A stretch of DNA of 64,000 bases, from the NCBI GenBank assembly GCA_002435755.1, contig DIYH01000024.1, positions 62,001 through 126,000 of the forward strand, read 5' to 3'. This stretch comes from Flammeovirgaceae bacterium UBA6059. GTDB lineage: Bacteria; Bacteroidota; Bacteroidia; Cytophagales; Cyclobacteriaceae. Numbering within the stretch: the first letter of the stretch is position 1; each line of letters begins with the position of its first letter. This document shows, piece after piece, positions 8,991 through 17,628 of this stretch. The notes beneath the pieces are model-generated. The model worked only from the letters and a program-made list of their open reading frames with translations, was not told the origin of the DNA and did no database searches. The translations under genes and the position numbers were made by a program.

Positions 8991-9108
8991 TACGTCTAGG
9001 TTGAACCACAAAGGGGCTACTTCTTTCTAAGTTTTTGTTCATCTTTAGGTCTAGTAGAGGTTCATATCCACTACCTTCGACAGGAATCATCACCTGTAAA
9101 CACAACAT

Positions 9109-9573
9109 ATGAACCTAGCTATTACGAGACCAGCTACACTGGATGAGCTCCCTATACTACTTGAGTTCGAACAAGGTATCATAGATGCTGAGCGCCCCTT
9201 TGACCCTACTCTGAAAGATGGTCATATCAGCTATTATGATTTGGAAGCCTTTGTACAAGCCGATGACGTAGAGGTACTGGTAGCAGAGATTGAAGGACAT
9301 GTTGTAGGGTCAGGTTATATCAAGATCGAGGAGGGCAAAGTCTATCAGAAACATGATCGATATGGATACATAGGTTTCGTCTATGTGCGCCCTGAGCATC
9401 GTGGCAAAGGTGTGGTCCAGCAGATCATGAACGGCCTTACTGAGTGGGCTCAATCCCAGGGCATATCGGAGGTCCGTCTTGACGTCTATGCGGAAAACGC
9501 CTCAGCCATTCGTGCCTACGAGAAGGCTGGTTTTAGCAAGAACCTTGTAGAGATGAGAATAGATATCTCTTGA
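9109..9573 (+). CDS. GNAT-family N-acetyltransferase
   Basis: A 154-residue stand-alone GNAT enzyme expected to transfer an acetyl group from acetyl-CoA to an amine. The acetyl-CoA pyrophosphate loop is in GFVYVRPEHRGKGVVQQIM (about residues 88-106, Q/RxxGxG/A type) and the C-terminal motif B in EVRLDVYAENASAIRAYEKA, followed by GF. The N-terminus (ITRPATLDELPILLEFEQG) is the usual first strand and helix. The substrate is unknown. Its stop is 6 nt from the end of the convergent TonB-domain gene, so the two transcripts must overlap. Confidence 0.9.
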   Translation: MNLAITRPATLDELPILLEFEQGIIDAERPFDPTLKDGHISYYDLEAFVQADDVEVLVAEIEGHVVGSGYIKIEEGKVYQKHDRYGYIGFVYVRPEHRGKGVVQQIMNGLTEWAQSQGISEVRLDVYAENASAIRAYEKAGFSKNLVEMRIDIS

Positions 9574-9579
9574 AGACCC

Positions 9580-10326
9580 TTAAGAGTCAGTTTTCTCTTT
9601 TTTCTTTTTGCTCAAAGCAAAGGTTATAGGAAGTATCATTCGCACGTTTACTTTTTCACCAGACTTGAGTGATCCTGGTATCCAGTCCGGAGACTTCATA
9701 ATGACCTGTCTGGCAGCCGCATCACAACCACTTCCGATCCCTTGAGCAATGGTTACCCCTTCGATTGCACCTGTTTTTGTAACCACAAAAGCTACAAACA
9801 CCTTTCCTTCAACTTTATTCTTTCTTGCTACCGGAGGATACTTTAGCGTTTTGGAAATGTATTTGTAAAAGCCTTTGAAGCCATTAATAGGCTGTGGTAG
9901 ATTATCCACTTTGGTGTGTACACCAATATCTTTGTCATTTAAAAGTTCTGACTCTGTGTATTCTTCATTCATTGAACTTCTTCCGTAGATCATTATGCCA
10001 GTTTCCAAGACTTTGGCAGAAGACAGATCATAAATACTCAGTTGGTTCTGGTCTGTAGTTTTGCTTGCTAGTTTTTCATAAGCCAGCAAGGTGAGCTTTA
10101 TTGACCTGTATGACCCACCAGTTCCTAGTACGGCTATTGAGTCATAATACTCACTAACCTTAGCGAATGATGAGTCTGCAAAAGCCTTTATTAAGACTTT
10201 TTCGAATTGGGCGGACTTTTCGTACCGTTCCACTAATGCCTCAAGAGAATAATCGGCTTTTCTCTGACCAAAGCTAAAATCAGCTAAGAGTAATAGCGCA
10301 ATAGTCCATATTAAAGGTTTGAGCAT
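9580..10326 (-). CDS. TonB C-terminal-domain protein, exported
   Basis: A 248-residue protein with signal sequence (MLKPLIWTIALLLLADFSFG) and a C-terminal TonB-like domain (about 150-240): YISKTLKYPPVARKNKVEG, then VFVAFVVTKTGAIEGVTI and a final strand VRMILPITFAL. The usual TonB Pro-rich periplasm-spanning segment is missing, and the first helix may be cleaved, so it is better seen as a periplasmic TonB-domain protein than the energy transducer of an ExbBD complex (no exbB/exbD nearby). The middle third (30-130) is unassigned. The tail is Lys-rich. Confidence 0.82.
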   Translation of the reverse strand: MLKPLIWTIALLLLADFSFGQRKADYSLEALVERYEKSAQFEKVLIKAFADSSFAKVSEYYDSIAVLGTGGSYRSIKLTLLAYEKLASKTTDQNQLSIYDLSSAKVLETGIMIYGRSSMNEEYTESELLNDKDIGVHTKVDNLPQPINGFKGFYKYISKTLKYPPVARKNKVEGKVFVAFVVTKTGAIEGVTIAQGIGSGCDAAARQVIMKSPDWIPGSLKSGEKVNVRMILPITFALSKKKKEKTDS

Positions 10327-10425
10327 TGATGAAATTGGTTTTAAATACAGAACCAGTTTTAAGACTGATCTACTCTTAGCAGGTCAATGTGAAACCATTA
10401 ATTGTTGCCTCTAAGTTTCCTCCTA

Positions 10426-11712
10426 TCACTTATCCGCTCCCTTGTAAACCTCTCCCTCTTTCATGACAAAGTTGATATCACGAAGTTCGCTGATATCTTT
10501 GAGCGGATCACCATCTACTGCAATGATGTCCGCGAGGAGCCCGGCTCTAATTCGGCCAAACTGGTCTGATTTTTCAAGGATCATAGCATTGACAGAAGTA
10601 GCACATTGGATGGTTTCCATCGGCTTCATGCCACCCTGTACCATGTATTCGAACTCTCTGGCGTTATCACCGTGCTTGAAAACAGCTGCATCAGTACCGA
10701 AACCGATGGGCACACCTTTGGAGTAGGCGCGCTTGAACATATCGATCATCAAGGGTCCGATCTCACGAGCTTTTTTGGCCACCACTTCTGGAAAGTAGCC
10801 CGGACGCTGACCGAGCTCAGCTGCAGTCATACCCGCTGTGATTGTGGGGATAAGATAGCTGTTTCGTTCGATCATAAGGTCCATCGTAGCATCTGACATA
10901 AAAGTTCCATGTTCTATGGTCTTCACTCCCGCACGAACGGCCCTGGCCATGCCTTCATCTCCATGAGCATGAGCCGCTACATAGAAACCAAAGTCTTTGG
11001 CAGTCGAAACTATCTCAGCGATCTCATCTTCCTTAAAGTGAGGTCCCAGACCGTCTTTAGCAACGCTGAGTACACCACCAGTAGCGGTGATCTTGATCCA
11101 GTCCGCACCATTTTTATAACGCTGACGGACTGCCTTACGCGCATCTTCCAGACCATTTACCACTCCTTCCTTAGGACCCGGATCACCCATAAGATCTGCC
11201 CGGTATCCATTGGTGGGGTCAGCATGTCCACCTGTTACTCCTATGGCCTTCTCAGCTGTGAAAATCCTCGGTCCTACGACTAATCCTTTATTGATAGCAT
11301 CACGCAGAGACACATTGACTCCTGATCCACCCATATCACGTACGGTAGTGAAGCCCGCCTCAAGTGTTCTTCGCATGTAGTCGGTAGCCTGATAAGCTAC
11401 GTCAGCCGGATTATCAGTAAACCGTCTGATGTAGCGTTGAGGACTGGTCTCACCTTCTACATGGACGTGCATATCGATGAAGCCGGGCATTACGGTCATG
11501 GCCTTAAGATCGATGATCTGATCATCACCTTTCGCAGAAGTATAGCCATTCTGGATAGCTGTGATCTTATCCCCTTCTACGATGATGGTTTTCTCATTGG
11601 TTGCCCTGTCACTTTCTCCGTCGATGACAGTACCGGCATGGATCAAAATACGTTGTGCTGAAAGTGTGAGCGTTATTAGGACAAATCCTAAAAATAAAGT
11701 TAGTCTCTTCAT
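10426..11712 (-). CDS. Exported amidohydrolase, prolidase/imidazolonepropionase-like
   Basis: A 428-residue metal-dependent hydrolase with signal peptide ending LSAQ (1-20). Amidohydrolase-superfamily ligands are in place: HVH at 82-84 (GFIDMHVHVEG), a likely carboxylated Lys207 in WIKITATGG, His248/His250 in AAHAHGD, His268 in IEHGT and Asp341 in FGTDAAV. The small beta-sandwich formed by both termini is complete (RILIHAGTVIDG at the N-terminus, GLLADIIAVDGDPL near the C-terminus). This subgroup includes secreted Xaa-Pro and Xaa-Arg/Lys dipeptidases and imidazolonepropionase-like proteins, so a peptide or cyclic amide is the likely substrate. It appears monocistronic. Confidence 0.9.
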   Translation of the reverse strand: MKRLTLFLGFVLITLTLSAQRILIHAGTVIDGESDRATNEKTIIVEGDKITAIQNGYTSAKGDDQIIDLKAMTVMPGFIDMHVHVEGETSPQRYIRRFTDNPADVAYQATDYMRRTLEAGFTTVRDMGGSGVNVSLRDAINKGLVVGPRIFTAEKAIGVTGGHADPTNGYRADLMGDPGPKEGVVNGLEDARKAVRQRYKNGADWIKITATGGVLSVAKDGLGPHFKEDEIAEIVSTAKDFGFYVAAHAHGDEGMARAVRAGVKTIEHGTFMSDATMDLMIERNSYLIPTITAGMTAAELGQRPGYFPEVVAKKAREIGPLMIDMFKRAYSKGVPIGFGTDAAVFKHGDNAREFEYMVQGGMKPMETIQCATSVNAMILEKSDQFGRIRAGLLADIIAVDGDPLKDISELRDINFVMKEGEVYKGADK

Positions 11713-11819
11713 GGGTTTGGTTAGTTGAAAAAATCAATGTATTAAAGATACCAAAAGATGTGCATCTTAGGGCATTGTTGATCACACCTGTTATTCGTAC
11801 ATAACCCAATCCGGTAGAT

Positions 11820-12701
11820 GTGAGAAAGACCATTTTGTTATGCTGTACGATCGCTTTTTCAATGAAGCTATCTGCTCAGGTACAAGGCGAGCGATTACTC
11901 ACCAACAATAGTGCTGATGATCGGTACGCCAGTTATTCTCCTGGCGGTAATCATATATTATTTGAATCCAAAAGAGATGATCAGTGGGACATCTATATAA
12001 TGGATAGCAATGGGCAAAACCAAAAACGTCTAACACAGCACGATTCTTCAGACAGACGACCTAGTTGGCATCCAAGTGGTGATTTGATACTATTTGAGTC
12101 GAATCGAACGGGTCGGTTTGAGTTGTACGAACTGCATATTGCTGATCAACGGCTCAGCAACATTGCAATCGGTGATCCTGAAGCCGAACCCATCTTTGCC
12201 CGATACTCTCCTGATGGAAGCAGCATCGCCATGGCGATTAAGTTTTCAGAGTCTACAGCTGAAATAGGGCGCTATGATAGAACAACAAAACAGCTAGACT
12301 TACTTACTGATAACCAGTTGCGTAGCTTCTATCCAAACTGGTCTCCTGATGGTGAACGGCTCGTGTTTTTTTCACGACACGATACGGATAATCAGGACGA
12401 TGAGATCTATACAATGGACATACCTACCGGAATGCTCCAAAGGCTGACCAATTGGCCAAAGCACAATTTCTGCCCATCCTGGAGCCATTCCGGAACTTTA
12501 ATCGCTTATGTGACCTCCATGGAGGATATCCGACCTGAGATCTACGTGATGGATGCAGATGGTGCGAACCAACGGAGAATTACCTTCAATCAGGATGGTG
12601 ATACGCTACCACAATGGTCACCCGATGACACGAAACTGCTTGTAACAGGCTATCGCAATGGTAATTTTGAGATAGTTGAAATCACCCTTTCCGAGCAGTA
12701 A
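11820..12701 (+). CDS. Secreted PD40/TolB-like beta-propeller protein
   Basis: A 293-residue protein starting with GTG at 11820, giving signal peptide MRKTILLCCTIAFSMKLSAQ. The mature part is about six PD40 (WD40-like) repeats of roughly 43 residues, each with a YSPDG/WSPDG-type turn followed by I-F-S and a D-IYxMD strand (YASYSPGGNHILFES, RPSWHPSGDLILFES, YPNWSPDGERLVFFS, CPSWSHSGTLIAYVT, LPQWSPDDTKLLVTG). It is a bare TolB-type propeller with neither the TolB N-terminal domain nor a peptidase domain. A periplasmic binding or scaffold role is likely. It is divergent from the amidohydrolase (107 bp gap). Confidence 0.88.
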   Translation: MRKTILLCCTIAFSMKLSAQVQGERLLTNNSADDRYASYSPGGNHILFESKRDDQWDIYIMDSNGQNQKRLTQHDSSDRRPSWHPSGDLILFESNRTGRFELYELHIADQRLSNIAIGDPEAEPIFARYSPDGSSIAMAIKFSESTAEIGRYDRTTKQLDLLTDNQLRSFYPNWSPDGERLVFFSRHDTDNQDDEIYTMDIPTGMLQRLTNWPKHNFCPSWSHSGTLIAYVTSMEDIRPEIYVMDADGANQRRITFNQDGDTLPQWSPDDTKLLVTGYRNGNFEIVEITLSEQ

Positions 12702-12891
12702 TAATGTATCATAGCTCGATAGGGAGAGGTTTTAATGTATATCTGATGTGCACATTCCTCGGTGTAAAGATGTCGCTCGGGGGATTGAAAATGTCGTACG
12801 TAGCAATAGATCAACGTATCGCACTTCCTGGCGTAATTGATGAGGTTCCGAGATAGTAACTAACCCTCTTCCTATACCTGACTCAATTATT

Positions 12892-13806
12892 ATGACTTAT
12901 TTCAAGACACTAGCCTTTTCATTTATAGCTGTCCTGGTGTTGATGATATCCTGCGGTAAGCCAAAACCTCTACGACTTGCTACTTACACCTATGCTACAA
13001 ATGATCGTATGGCCAACTTAGAGCCTCTGGCGGCAATGCTCGAAGCAAGACTTGAAAGACCAGTGGCTATTAAGAGCTACCCAGACGTGGCTTCTTTCAT
13101 TTCGGGTATCCGGTCAAACGAAGTGGATATCGCTTTGATCAACACATTGGGATACCTGCTCCTGTCTCTGGATAATGATCATATGGAGCCAGTGGCGACA
13201 CTACACGTGAAGGATGATGCGAAAGACAACTACAAAACAGTCTTGCTAACGAATCAAGAAGGTATTAGAAACCTTGACGATCTGCGTCAATATCAAAGTG
13301 AGCTGGCCGTCCAGTTCGTTGCAGAAGGCTCTACGTCAGGCAACCTCGTACCCCGTTTATTGCTTAGCTCAATGGGCATTAAATCCCCGGACACGCAGTT
13401 TCGATCAGTGACATATGGAGGAAATCACACTTCTACATTCGAACGTCTCGTAAGTGGAGAGAGCCAGGTTTGCGCTATCGGCAGCAATGAATACTTCCAA
13501 CAGATTACCACCGACCCTTCTTTGTTGAGTTCAATTGATCTGCTGTGGATTTCTGATGAGATTCCGCTCGGACCAGTGTTGCTCAATAAAGCATTAATTG
13601 CCCAAGATCAGGAGCTTATCACTAATCTGCTTTTACAACTTCATGTTGATCGCAAGGATGTACTAGAGTCAATAAAGGATGGTTGGTCAGAAGCTAAACA
13701 AGCCCATAGGTATTATGCAATAACTGATGACTACTATGATGATTTCCGCAAGGTAAATGGAAATAGTACAGACCTTGCGGACATCTTGCAGTTGTTCAAG
13801 AAATAG
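12892..13806 (+). CDS. PhnD-like substrate-binding lipoprotein
   Basis: A 304-residue periplasmic binding protein of the phosphate/phosphonate (PhnD) type. The N-terminus ends in the lipobox LMISC (Cys22), so it is lipid anchored. The family pattern is visible: LRLATYTYATNDRMANLEPL at the mature start, then ARLERPVAIKSYPDVASFIS, VDIALINTLGYLL, FVAEGSTSGNLVPRLLL, and the hinge GGNHTSTFERLVSGESQVCA. No ABC permease or ATPase is encoded in the window, so it is an orphan. It may instead serve as a sensor or bind another anion. The 190-bp gap before it separates it from the propeller gene. Confidence 0.85.
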   Translation: MTYFKTLAFSFIAVLVLMISCGKPKPLRLATYTYATNDRMANLEPLAAMLEARLERPVAIKSYPDVASFISGIRSNEVDIALINTLGYLLLSLDNDHMEPVATLHVKDDAKDNYKTVLLTNQEGIRNLDDLRQYQSELAVQFVAEGSTSGNLVPRLLLSSMGIKSPDTQFRSVTYGGNHTSTFERLVSGESQVCAIGSNEYFQQITTDPSLLSSIDLLWISDEIPLGPVLLNKALIAQDQELITNLLLQLHVDRKDVLESIKDGWSEAKQAHRYYAITDDYYDDFRKVNGNSTDLADILQLFKK

Positions 13807-14150
13807 CCTACGTGTTACGTTCTTCAATTTAGTTCTGCGTTGGGAAATGCTTCGTGGAGCTACATTTTTATGACCATAATTCCAGGTGATTTTTTGTAGC
13901 TCTGTGGGCGCTTTGGTATTTGATCGAAATGAAAACTAAGGCTATTTGTTCGTTGGTTAGCTGAGATCCGAACTTGGCTATATAAACTAGTTTCTGTCTG
14001 GTTTTGGAAGAGGTTAGCTTGACAAGGTCGCTTACTTTGTTTTACAGGTACCCCTGAATCAAGAATATCAAATAACATTGATCAATTTTCTGATTGAGCA
14101 AGAAATATGTTTCTTACAAATGATAAGCGTCGTTTAACCAAAAGTGATTT
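13807..14150. other. AT-rich intergenic region, 344 bp
   Basis: No gene, RNA or strong hairpin is visible. Base composition becomes AT-rich here and stays so through the next three genes, so this gap probably includes the left border of the sugar-modification block and its promoter. Confidence 0.5.
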
Positions 14151-15050
14151 ATGAATATAGCGCTCTTTGGATGTGGTATATGGGGCAAGAAAATTCTTAG
14201 AGATTTGGTTACACTTGAATGCATGGTTGATGTATTTGAAGTCGATCATAGAGTTAGAGAAGAGGCCATAGATATTGGAGCAAATAGCTTTCAGCATGGA
14301 CTTCCAGATGGTAAATCTTTTGACGGATTTATTATAGCTACGCCTTCTAGTACACACCGCGAATTGTTAGAGGTATTAACCGTTTATGATACTCCAATCT
14401 TCGTTGAAAAGCCTCTGACTACCTCATTAGAAGATGCCAGATATCTCCAAGAAAGAATGCACAGGAGAGTATTTGTAATGCATGTCTGGATGTACCATTG
14501 TGGTATACTAGCCCTTTCTAGAATTTGTCAATCGAAGGAGCTTGGAAAAGTACATAGCTTAAGAACGCGAAGGTGTAACTGGACAAGCCCAAGAAAGGAT
14601 ACGGATAGTATTTGGAATCTAGCTCCACATGATGTCACTATATGTCAGACCATTTTCGGATATCTACCAGAAGTGAGATTTTCGAAAATTGAACGTTACG
14701 CTTCCGGTATGGCCAGAGGTATGATTGGTGTCTTGGGTGATGATCCATCATTTATTTTTGAGGTGTCAAATCGTTATGAACGTAAGGACAGGGAGGTTCG
14801 ATTACATTGCGAGAAAGGTGTCGTCGTGCTGAAGGATGAGCGCGCTGATCACTTGATCGTTTATCATGGTGATGAGCATAGTCAGATTGAAGTGGAAAAA
14901 AGGTACTTCACGAATACTCCACCTTTGATGGAAGAGCTTCGAGAATTTGTTAATTATCTCCAAGGAGGTGCAGAGCCAAGGAGTAATCTGTCTCACGGTC
15001 TACAAGTAGTAGCCGCAATTGACCAACTCATAGGACTAGACAATGTCTAA
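14151..15050 (+). CDS. Gfo/Idh/MocA-family NAD(P)-dependent oxidoreductase
   Basis: A 299-residue oxidoreductase of the sugar dehydrogenase superfamily. The N-terminal Rossmann fold starts at once with IALFGCGIWGKKI (GxGxxG type), and the hallmark EKP is in PIFVEKPLTTSLEDA (about 85-99). The C-terminal half is the open-sheet substrate domain, with LAPHDVTICQTIFGY holding the family's catalytic-region Asp/His. It lacks a signal peptide and should act on a cytoplasmic (nucleotide-)sugar. It overlaps the downstream glycosyltransferase by 8 nt, and an RmlC-like gene lies convergently, together suggesting synthesis or attachment of a modified sugar. AT-rich codons set the group apart from its neighbours. 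Confidence 0.9.
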   Translation: MNIALFGCGIWGKKILRDLVTLECMVDVFEVDHRVREEAIDIGANSFQHGLPDGKSFDGFIIATPSSTHRELLEVLTVYDTPIFVEKPLTTSLEDARYLQERMHRRVFVMHVWMYHCGILALSRICQSKELGKVHSLRTRRCNWTSPRKDTDSIWNLAPHDVTICQTIFGYLPEVRFSKIERYASGMARGMIGVLGDDPSFIFEVSNRYERKDREVRLHCEKGVVVLKDERADHLIVYHGDEHSQIEVEKRYFTNTPPLMEELREFVNYLQGGAEPRSNLSHGLQVVAAIDQLIGLDNV

Positions 15051-15954
15051 AGCCACTGTCATTGTTCCAACTTCCATTGACCGAGGAATGCTATTACCTT
15101 ATTCGATTGGTAGCGTTCAAAATCAGACTATTAGGGACATTGAGATTTTCATAATTGGTGATGGAGTTTATGACGAGACACGTGATGTGATATCTCAGCT
15201 AATCACTAATGATGATAGAATCAGGTTCTTCGATCACCCCAAACACGAACGACGCGGTGAAATCTATCGTCATGCGGCATTACAGGAAGCCAAAGGTGAG
15301 ATAGTCTGCTATCTGTGCGATAGAGATCTAATGCTTCCTGACCATATCGAAACTCACTACAATCAATGTAAAACCCACAACTTCTCATCGTCCATGTTTA
15401 TCAGGGTGAATGAAGATTCTAGCTTAAGGCTAGACCATTACTTTGCCTACATTGGTTCTTCTACAGATCATGATAGCAAAGTGATCAAAAAGACTGGAGG
15501 TTTATCAATGATATCTCATACGTTAGAATTCTATCATAAGCTACCATATGGCTGGCGAACTACCCCAGTTGATCAACCCACTGATGCATACATGTGGGCC
15601 CAATTCATGGAGCATAAAAAGTGCAAATCATATTCGCATCCAAAGGCTACCATACTTTACTTCAAACGCTCTAGTCATCCGGGATGGCCTTCAACAAAGC
15701 GCTTGCCAGAATTAGCACATTGGTCAGAGCACGTGAAGAATAAGGAGTACATCGAAAAAATCAAATACGATGGACTAATTGGCTTACTAAATGATACAAA
15801 TCTGGTGCGCGAGGAGCGAGATAAGTTAGCCAAATTACTAAGAAAGAAGCAAGGAGATCAAAACGGCCAGAATGCCTTAAATACAAATAGAAAACGCATT
15901 ATATTCCATTTCAAAAGGGGGCTCTATTTACTAATCAAATCCTTTTGGCGATGA
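15043..15954 (+). CDS. Family 2 glycosyltransferase (GT-A)
   Basis: A 303-residue cytoplasmic GT2. The nucleotide-binding start ATVIVPTSIDRGMLLPYSIG, the strand IEIFIIGDGVYDETRDVI and the metal-binding DxD-like element in YLCDRDLMLPDHIE (about residues 93-106) are present, as is the conserved WAQFM..KK region near 185-195. A basic C-terminal tail ends with an amphipathic segment (FHFKRGLYLLIKSFW) that could associate with the membrane. Start overlaps the preceding gene by 8 nt (coupling). The last 31 nt overlap the convergent RmlC-like gene. Donor and acceptor sugars are unknown. Confidence 0.88.
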   Translation: MSKATVIVPTSIDRGMLLPYSIGSVQNQTIRDIEIFIIGDGVYDETRDVISQLITNDDRIRFFDHPKHERRGEIYRHAALQEAKGEIVCYLCDRDLMLPDHIETHYNQCKTHNFSSSMFIRVNEDSSLRLDHYFAYIGSSTDHDSKVIKKTGGLSMISHTLEFYHKLPYGWRTTPVDQPTDAYMWAQFMEHKKCKSYSHPKATILYFKRSSHPGWPSTKRLPELAHWSEHVKNKEYIEKIKYDGLIGLLNDTNLVREERDKLAKLLRKKQGDQNGQNALNTNRKRIIFHFKRGLYLLIKSFWR

Positions 15955-16496
15955 TCCCTTAAAGATGCTTCTAGATCTCTCACACTTGGAAAACCTTCTG
16001 CCCTTTCAGACAGTATGGCCGATGTAAATGGCCAGGGTATACCTAAATCCACTGCGTTCCATCTACATCCCCAATTATCATCTTTCCCATAGTCCACATA
16101 AGATTCGGATACAGCCTGAATGTGGGTCGAAGGTTCAGTAAAATACCACCCATGAAGTAGTCCTTGAGGAAAAATCAAAGCTGCCATTGAACTCCCAAAC
16201 AGCTCGTATAAAGCATACTCGTTATAAGTGCTAGAGCTTTCTCTAAGGTCCTTAAGTCCAAGAAAGCAATGTCCACTCGCCAAACAGAAGTATTCATCAT
16301 GTCTCAAGTGCAAGTGCATTCCTCTGAAAACTCCTGCCTCAGACTTAACAAAACTCCATTGCACTGGGGCCATACAACTCTGCCAGTGATTTTGAAAGAC
16401 CTCAGTAAAGGAGCCACGTTGGTCCTTTTTTTCATCCAAAAGAACTAGCTGACTGTCCTGAATTTCTACTCCTGAGATTAGTTTTGACCGAGACAT
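15924..16496 (-). CDS. RmlC-like sugar epimerase (cupin)
   Basis: A 190-residue protein related to dTDP-4-dehydrorhamnose 3,5-epimerase. The frame is open from a TTG at 16517, but ATG at 16496 is the better start. RmlC landmarks are present: DQRGSFTEVFQ, FRGMHLHLRHDEYF with catalytic-type His61, a GHCFLGLKDLR strand, FPQGLLHGW with His115, a tyrosine in SESYVDYG, and the C-terminal WNAVDLGIPWP plus ILSERAEGFPS matching the usual W-D-L-I-WP and LS..D..P endings. No rmlA/B/D genes are adjacent, so it may serve another sugar (cupin-type 3,4-ketoisomerases are the alternative). It overlaps the convergent GT2 gene by 31 nt. Confidence 0.82.
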   Translation of the reverse strand: MSRSKLISGVEIQDSQLVLLDEKKDQRGSFTEVFQNHWQSCMAPVQWSFVKSEAGVFRGMHLHLRHDEYFCLASGHCFLGLKDLRESSSTYNEYALYELFGSSMAALIFPQGLLHGWYFTEPSTHIQAVSESYVDYGKDDNWGCRWNAVDLGIPWPFTSAILSERAEGFPSVRDLEASLRDHRQKDLISK

Positions 16497-16600
16497 TTCT
16501 AAATCATAAAGCTGCAAACTAAAGAGAATCTACCTTAAAAGGCCTGTTAAGAAGAATTCTACTGGTTCAGTTATCAAGGTCTATATTTCGTGTAAGTGGA

Positions 16601-17140
16601 TTACTGAACGGTAATAGGAACAATCACCTCTGTTTTATCCCATTGGAGGTGCATATTGTAACCGGAATTATCTGCCGTGCTATCGAAAAAAATCGAGAAC
16701 TGCTCTACAAGATTAGGTAGATTACGTGAAGGGATGTTCACTACAGCCACATCCAGGTCCTTATTGGGCATGAAGGCCCCCCACTGACCAAGTTCACTGT
16801 TAAGTACGAGCTCCCATTGGTTGACATCCGGTGTGGTGTAGAATCTGTACCTGCCGGCAGGTACGGATTGTCCTCCAAAAGTGATGCCCTGACTAAAACT
16901 GATTTCGGTAGCATCATTAGCACCTGTCCTCCAGTATTCCCGGTAGGGGACGAGACCGCCAAATATTTTGCGCCCCTTTTTATAAGGTCTGCAGTAAGTC
17001 ACCATAAAGGTAGCTTCATCAGCTTTAAAAACGACTGTTTCTTCGGGACTATGAGCCCGCGTAGTGATGATAGTATAAGCGACCCAGCCGGCAAAACAGA
17101 GTACTGCCCCGCTTATGACAAGTACGATAATAGTTCTCAT
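16601..17140 (-). CDS. DUF2911 protein, membrane anchored
   Basis: A 179-residue protein with one N-terminal hydrophobic helix (about 3-25, probably an uncleaved anchor) and a DUF2911 domain. The diagnostic stretch is present: a RPYKKGRKIFGGLVPYREYW segment followed by RTGANDATEISF, then VPAGRYRFYTTPD and WELVLNSELGQWG. The family is common in Bacteroidota, is exported and has no known enzymatic function. It is the last gene of a minus-strand run with a GNAT 4 nt upstream and the ROK kinase before that, likely one operon. Confidence 0.88.
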   Translation of the reverse strand: MRTIIVLVISGAVLCFAGWVAYTIITTRAHSPEETVVFKADEATFMVTYCRPYKKGRKIFGGLVPYREYWRTGANDATEISFSQGITFGGQSVPAGRYRFYTTPDVNQWELVLNSELGQWGAFMPNKDLDVAVVNIPSRNLPNLVEQFSIFFDSTADNSGYNMHLQWDKTEVIVPITVQ

Positions 17141-17144
17141 TTTT

Positions 17145-17627
17145 CTACTCGCTCTTCATCCATTCATACACCTTATAATGGTCGCCATTCATACCTATAC
17201 GGCTATATACCTGTTGTGCGGCGGTGTTTGTATTGTCTACGTATAACCTTATGCCTCTCACCTCAGTATCATTTTCTGCTAAGGACTGGATATACGCATA
17301 CAGCTGACTAAAGATACCGCTACCGCGAAATTCCTTCTCGACGTATACCGACTGAATCCACCATACTGTACCGTTGCGCCACTCGCTCCACTCGTATGTG
17401 ATCAGTAGTGAAGCGATGACCCTCTGTTCAACTTCAGTTACATAGTAGATGCCTTTTTGTGGGTCTTCAAAAACAGCTTGCACACCAGCCGACACGGTGG
17501 CCTGATCGAGCGAAATGCCTTCTGTTTCATGGGCCATTTGCTGTTGGAACCTAACGATGGTCTGAGCATCTTCCTCTTTCGCCGGACGAAAGTGAATTAC
17601 TTCCTGAGTTGGACGTGCGAGAGTCAT
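17145..17627 (-). CDS. GNAT-family N-acetyltransferase
   Basis: A GNAT of 160 residues when started at ATG 17627, which lies one base after the stop of the upstream kinase gene; a longer frame starting at 17666 would overlap that gene by 38 nt and adds residues with no family match. The acetyl-CoA loop is VYVEKEFRGSGIFSQLYAYI, and the C-terminal motif is VRGIRLYVDNTNTAAQQVY, then RIGM. The substrate is unknown. It contains one copy of the 11-mer GCTACCGCGAA (17319-17329), read as Phe-Arg-Gly-Ser inside the cofactor loop. Confidence 0.88.
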   Translation of the reverse strand: MTLARPTQEVIHFRPAKEEDAQTIVRFQQQMAHETEGISLDQATVSAGVQAVFEDPQKGIYYVTEVEQRVIASLLITYEWSEWRNGTVWWIQSVYVEKEFRGSGIFSQLYAYIQSLAENDTEVRGIRLYVDNTNTAAQQVYSRIGMNGDHYKVYEWMKSE

Positions 17628-17628
17628 A

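Noticed and set aside
12767..12862. Small plus-strand reading frame of about 28 codons between the propeller and PhnD-like genes
   Set aside because: It has an ATG and ends before the next gene, but there is no family match or ribosome site, and length is within chance.
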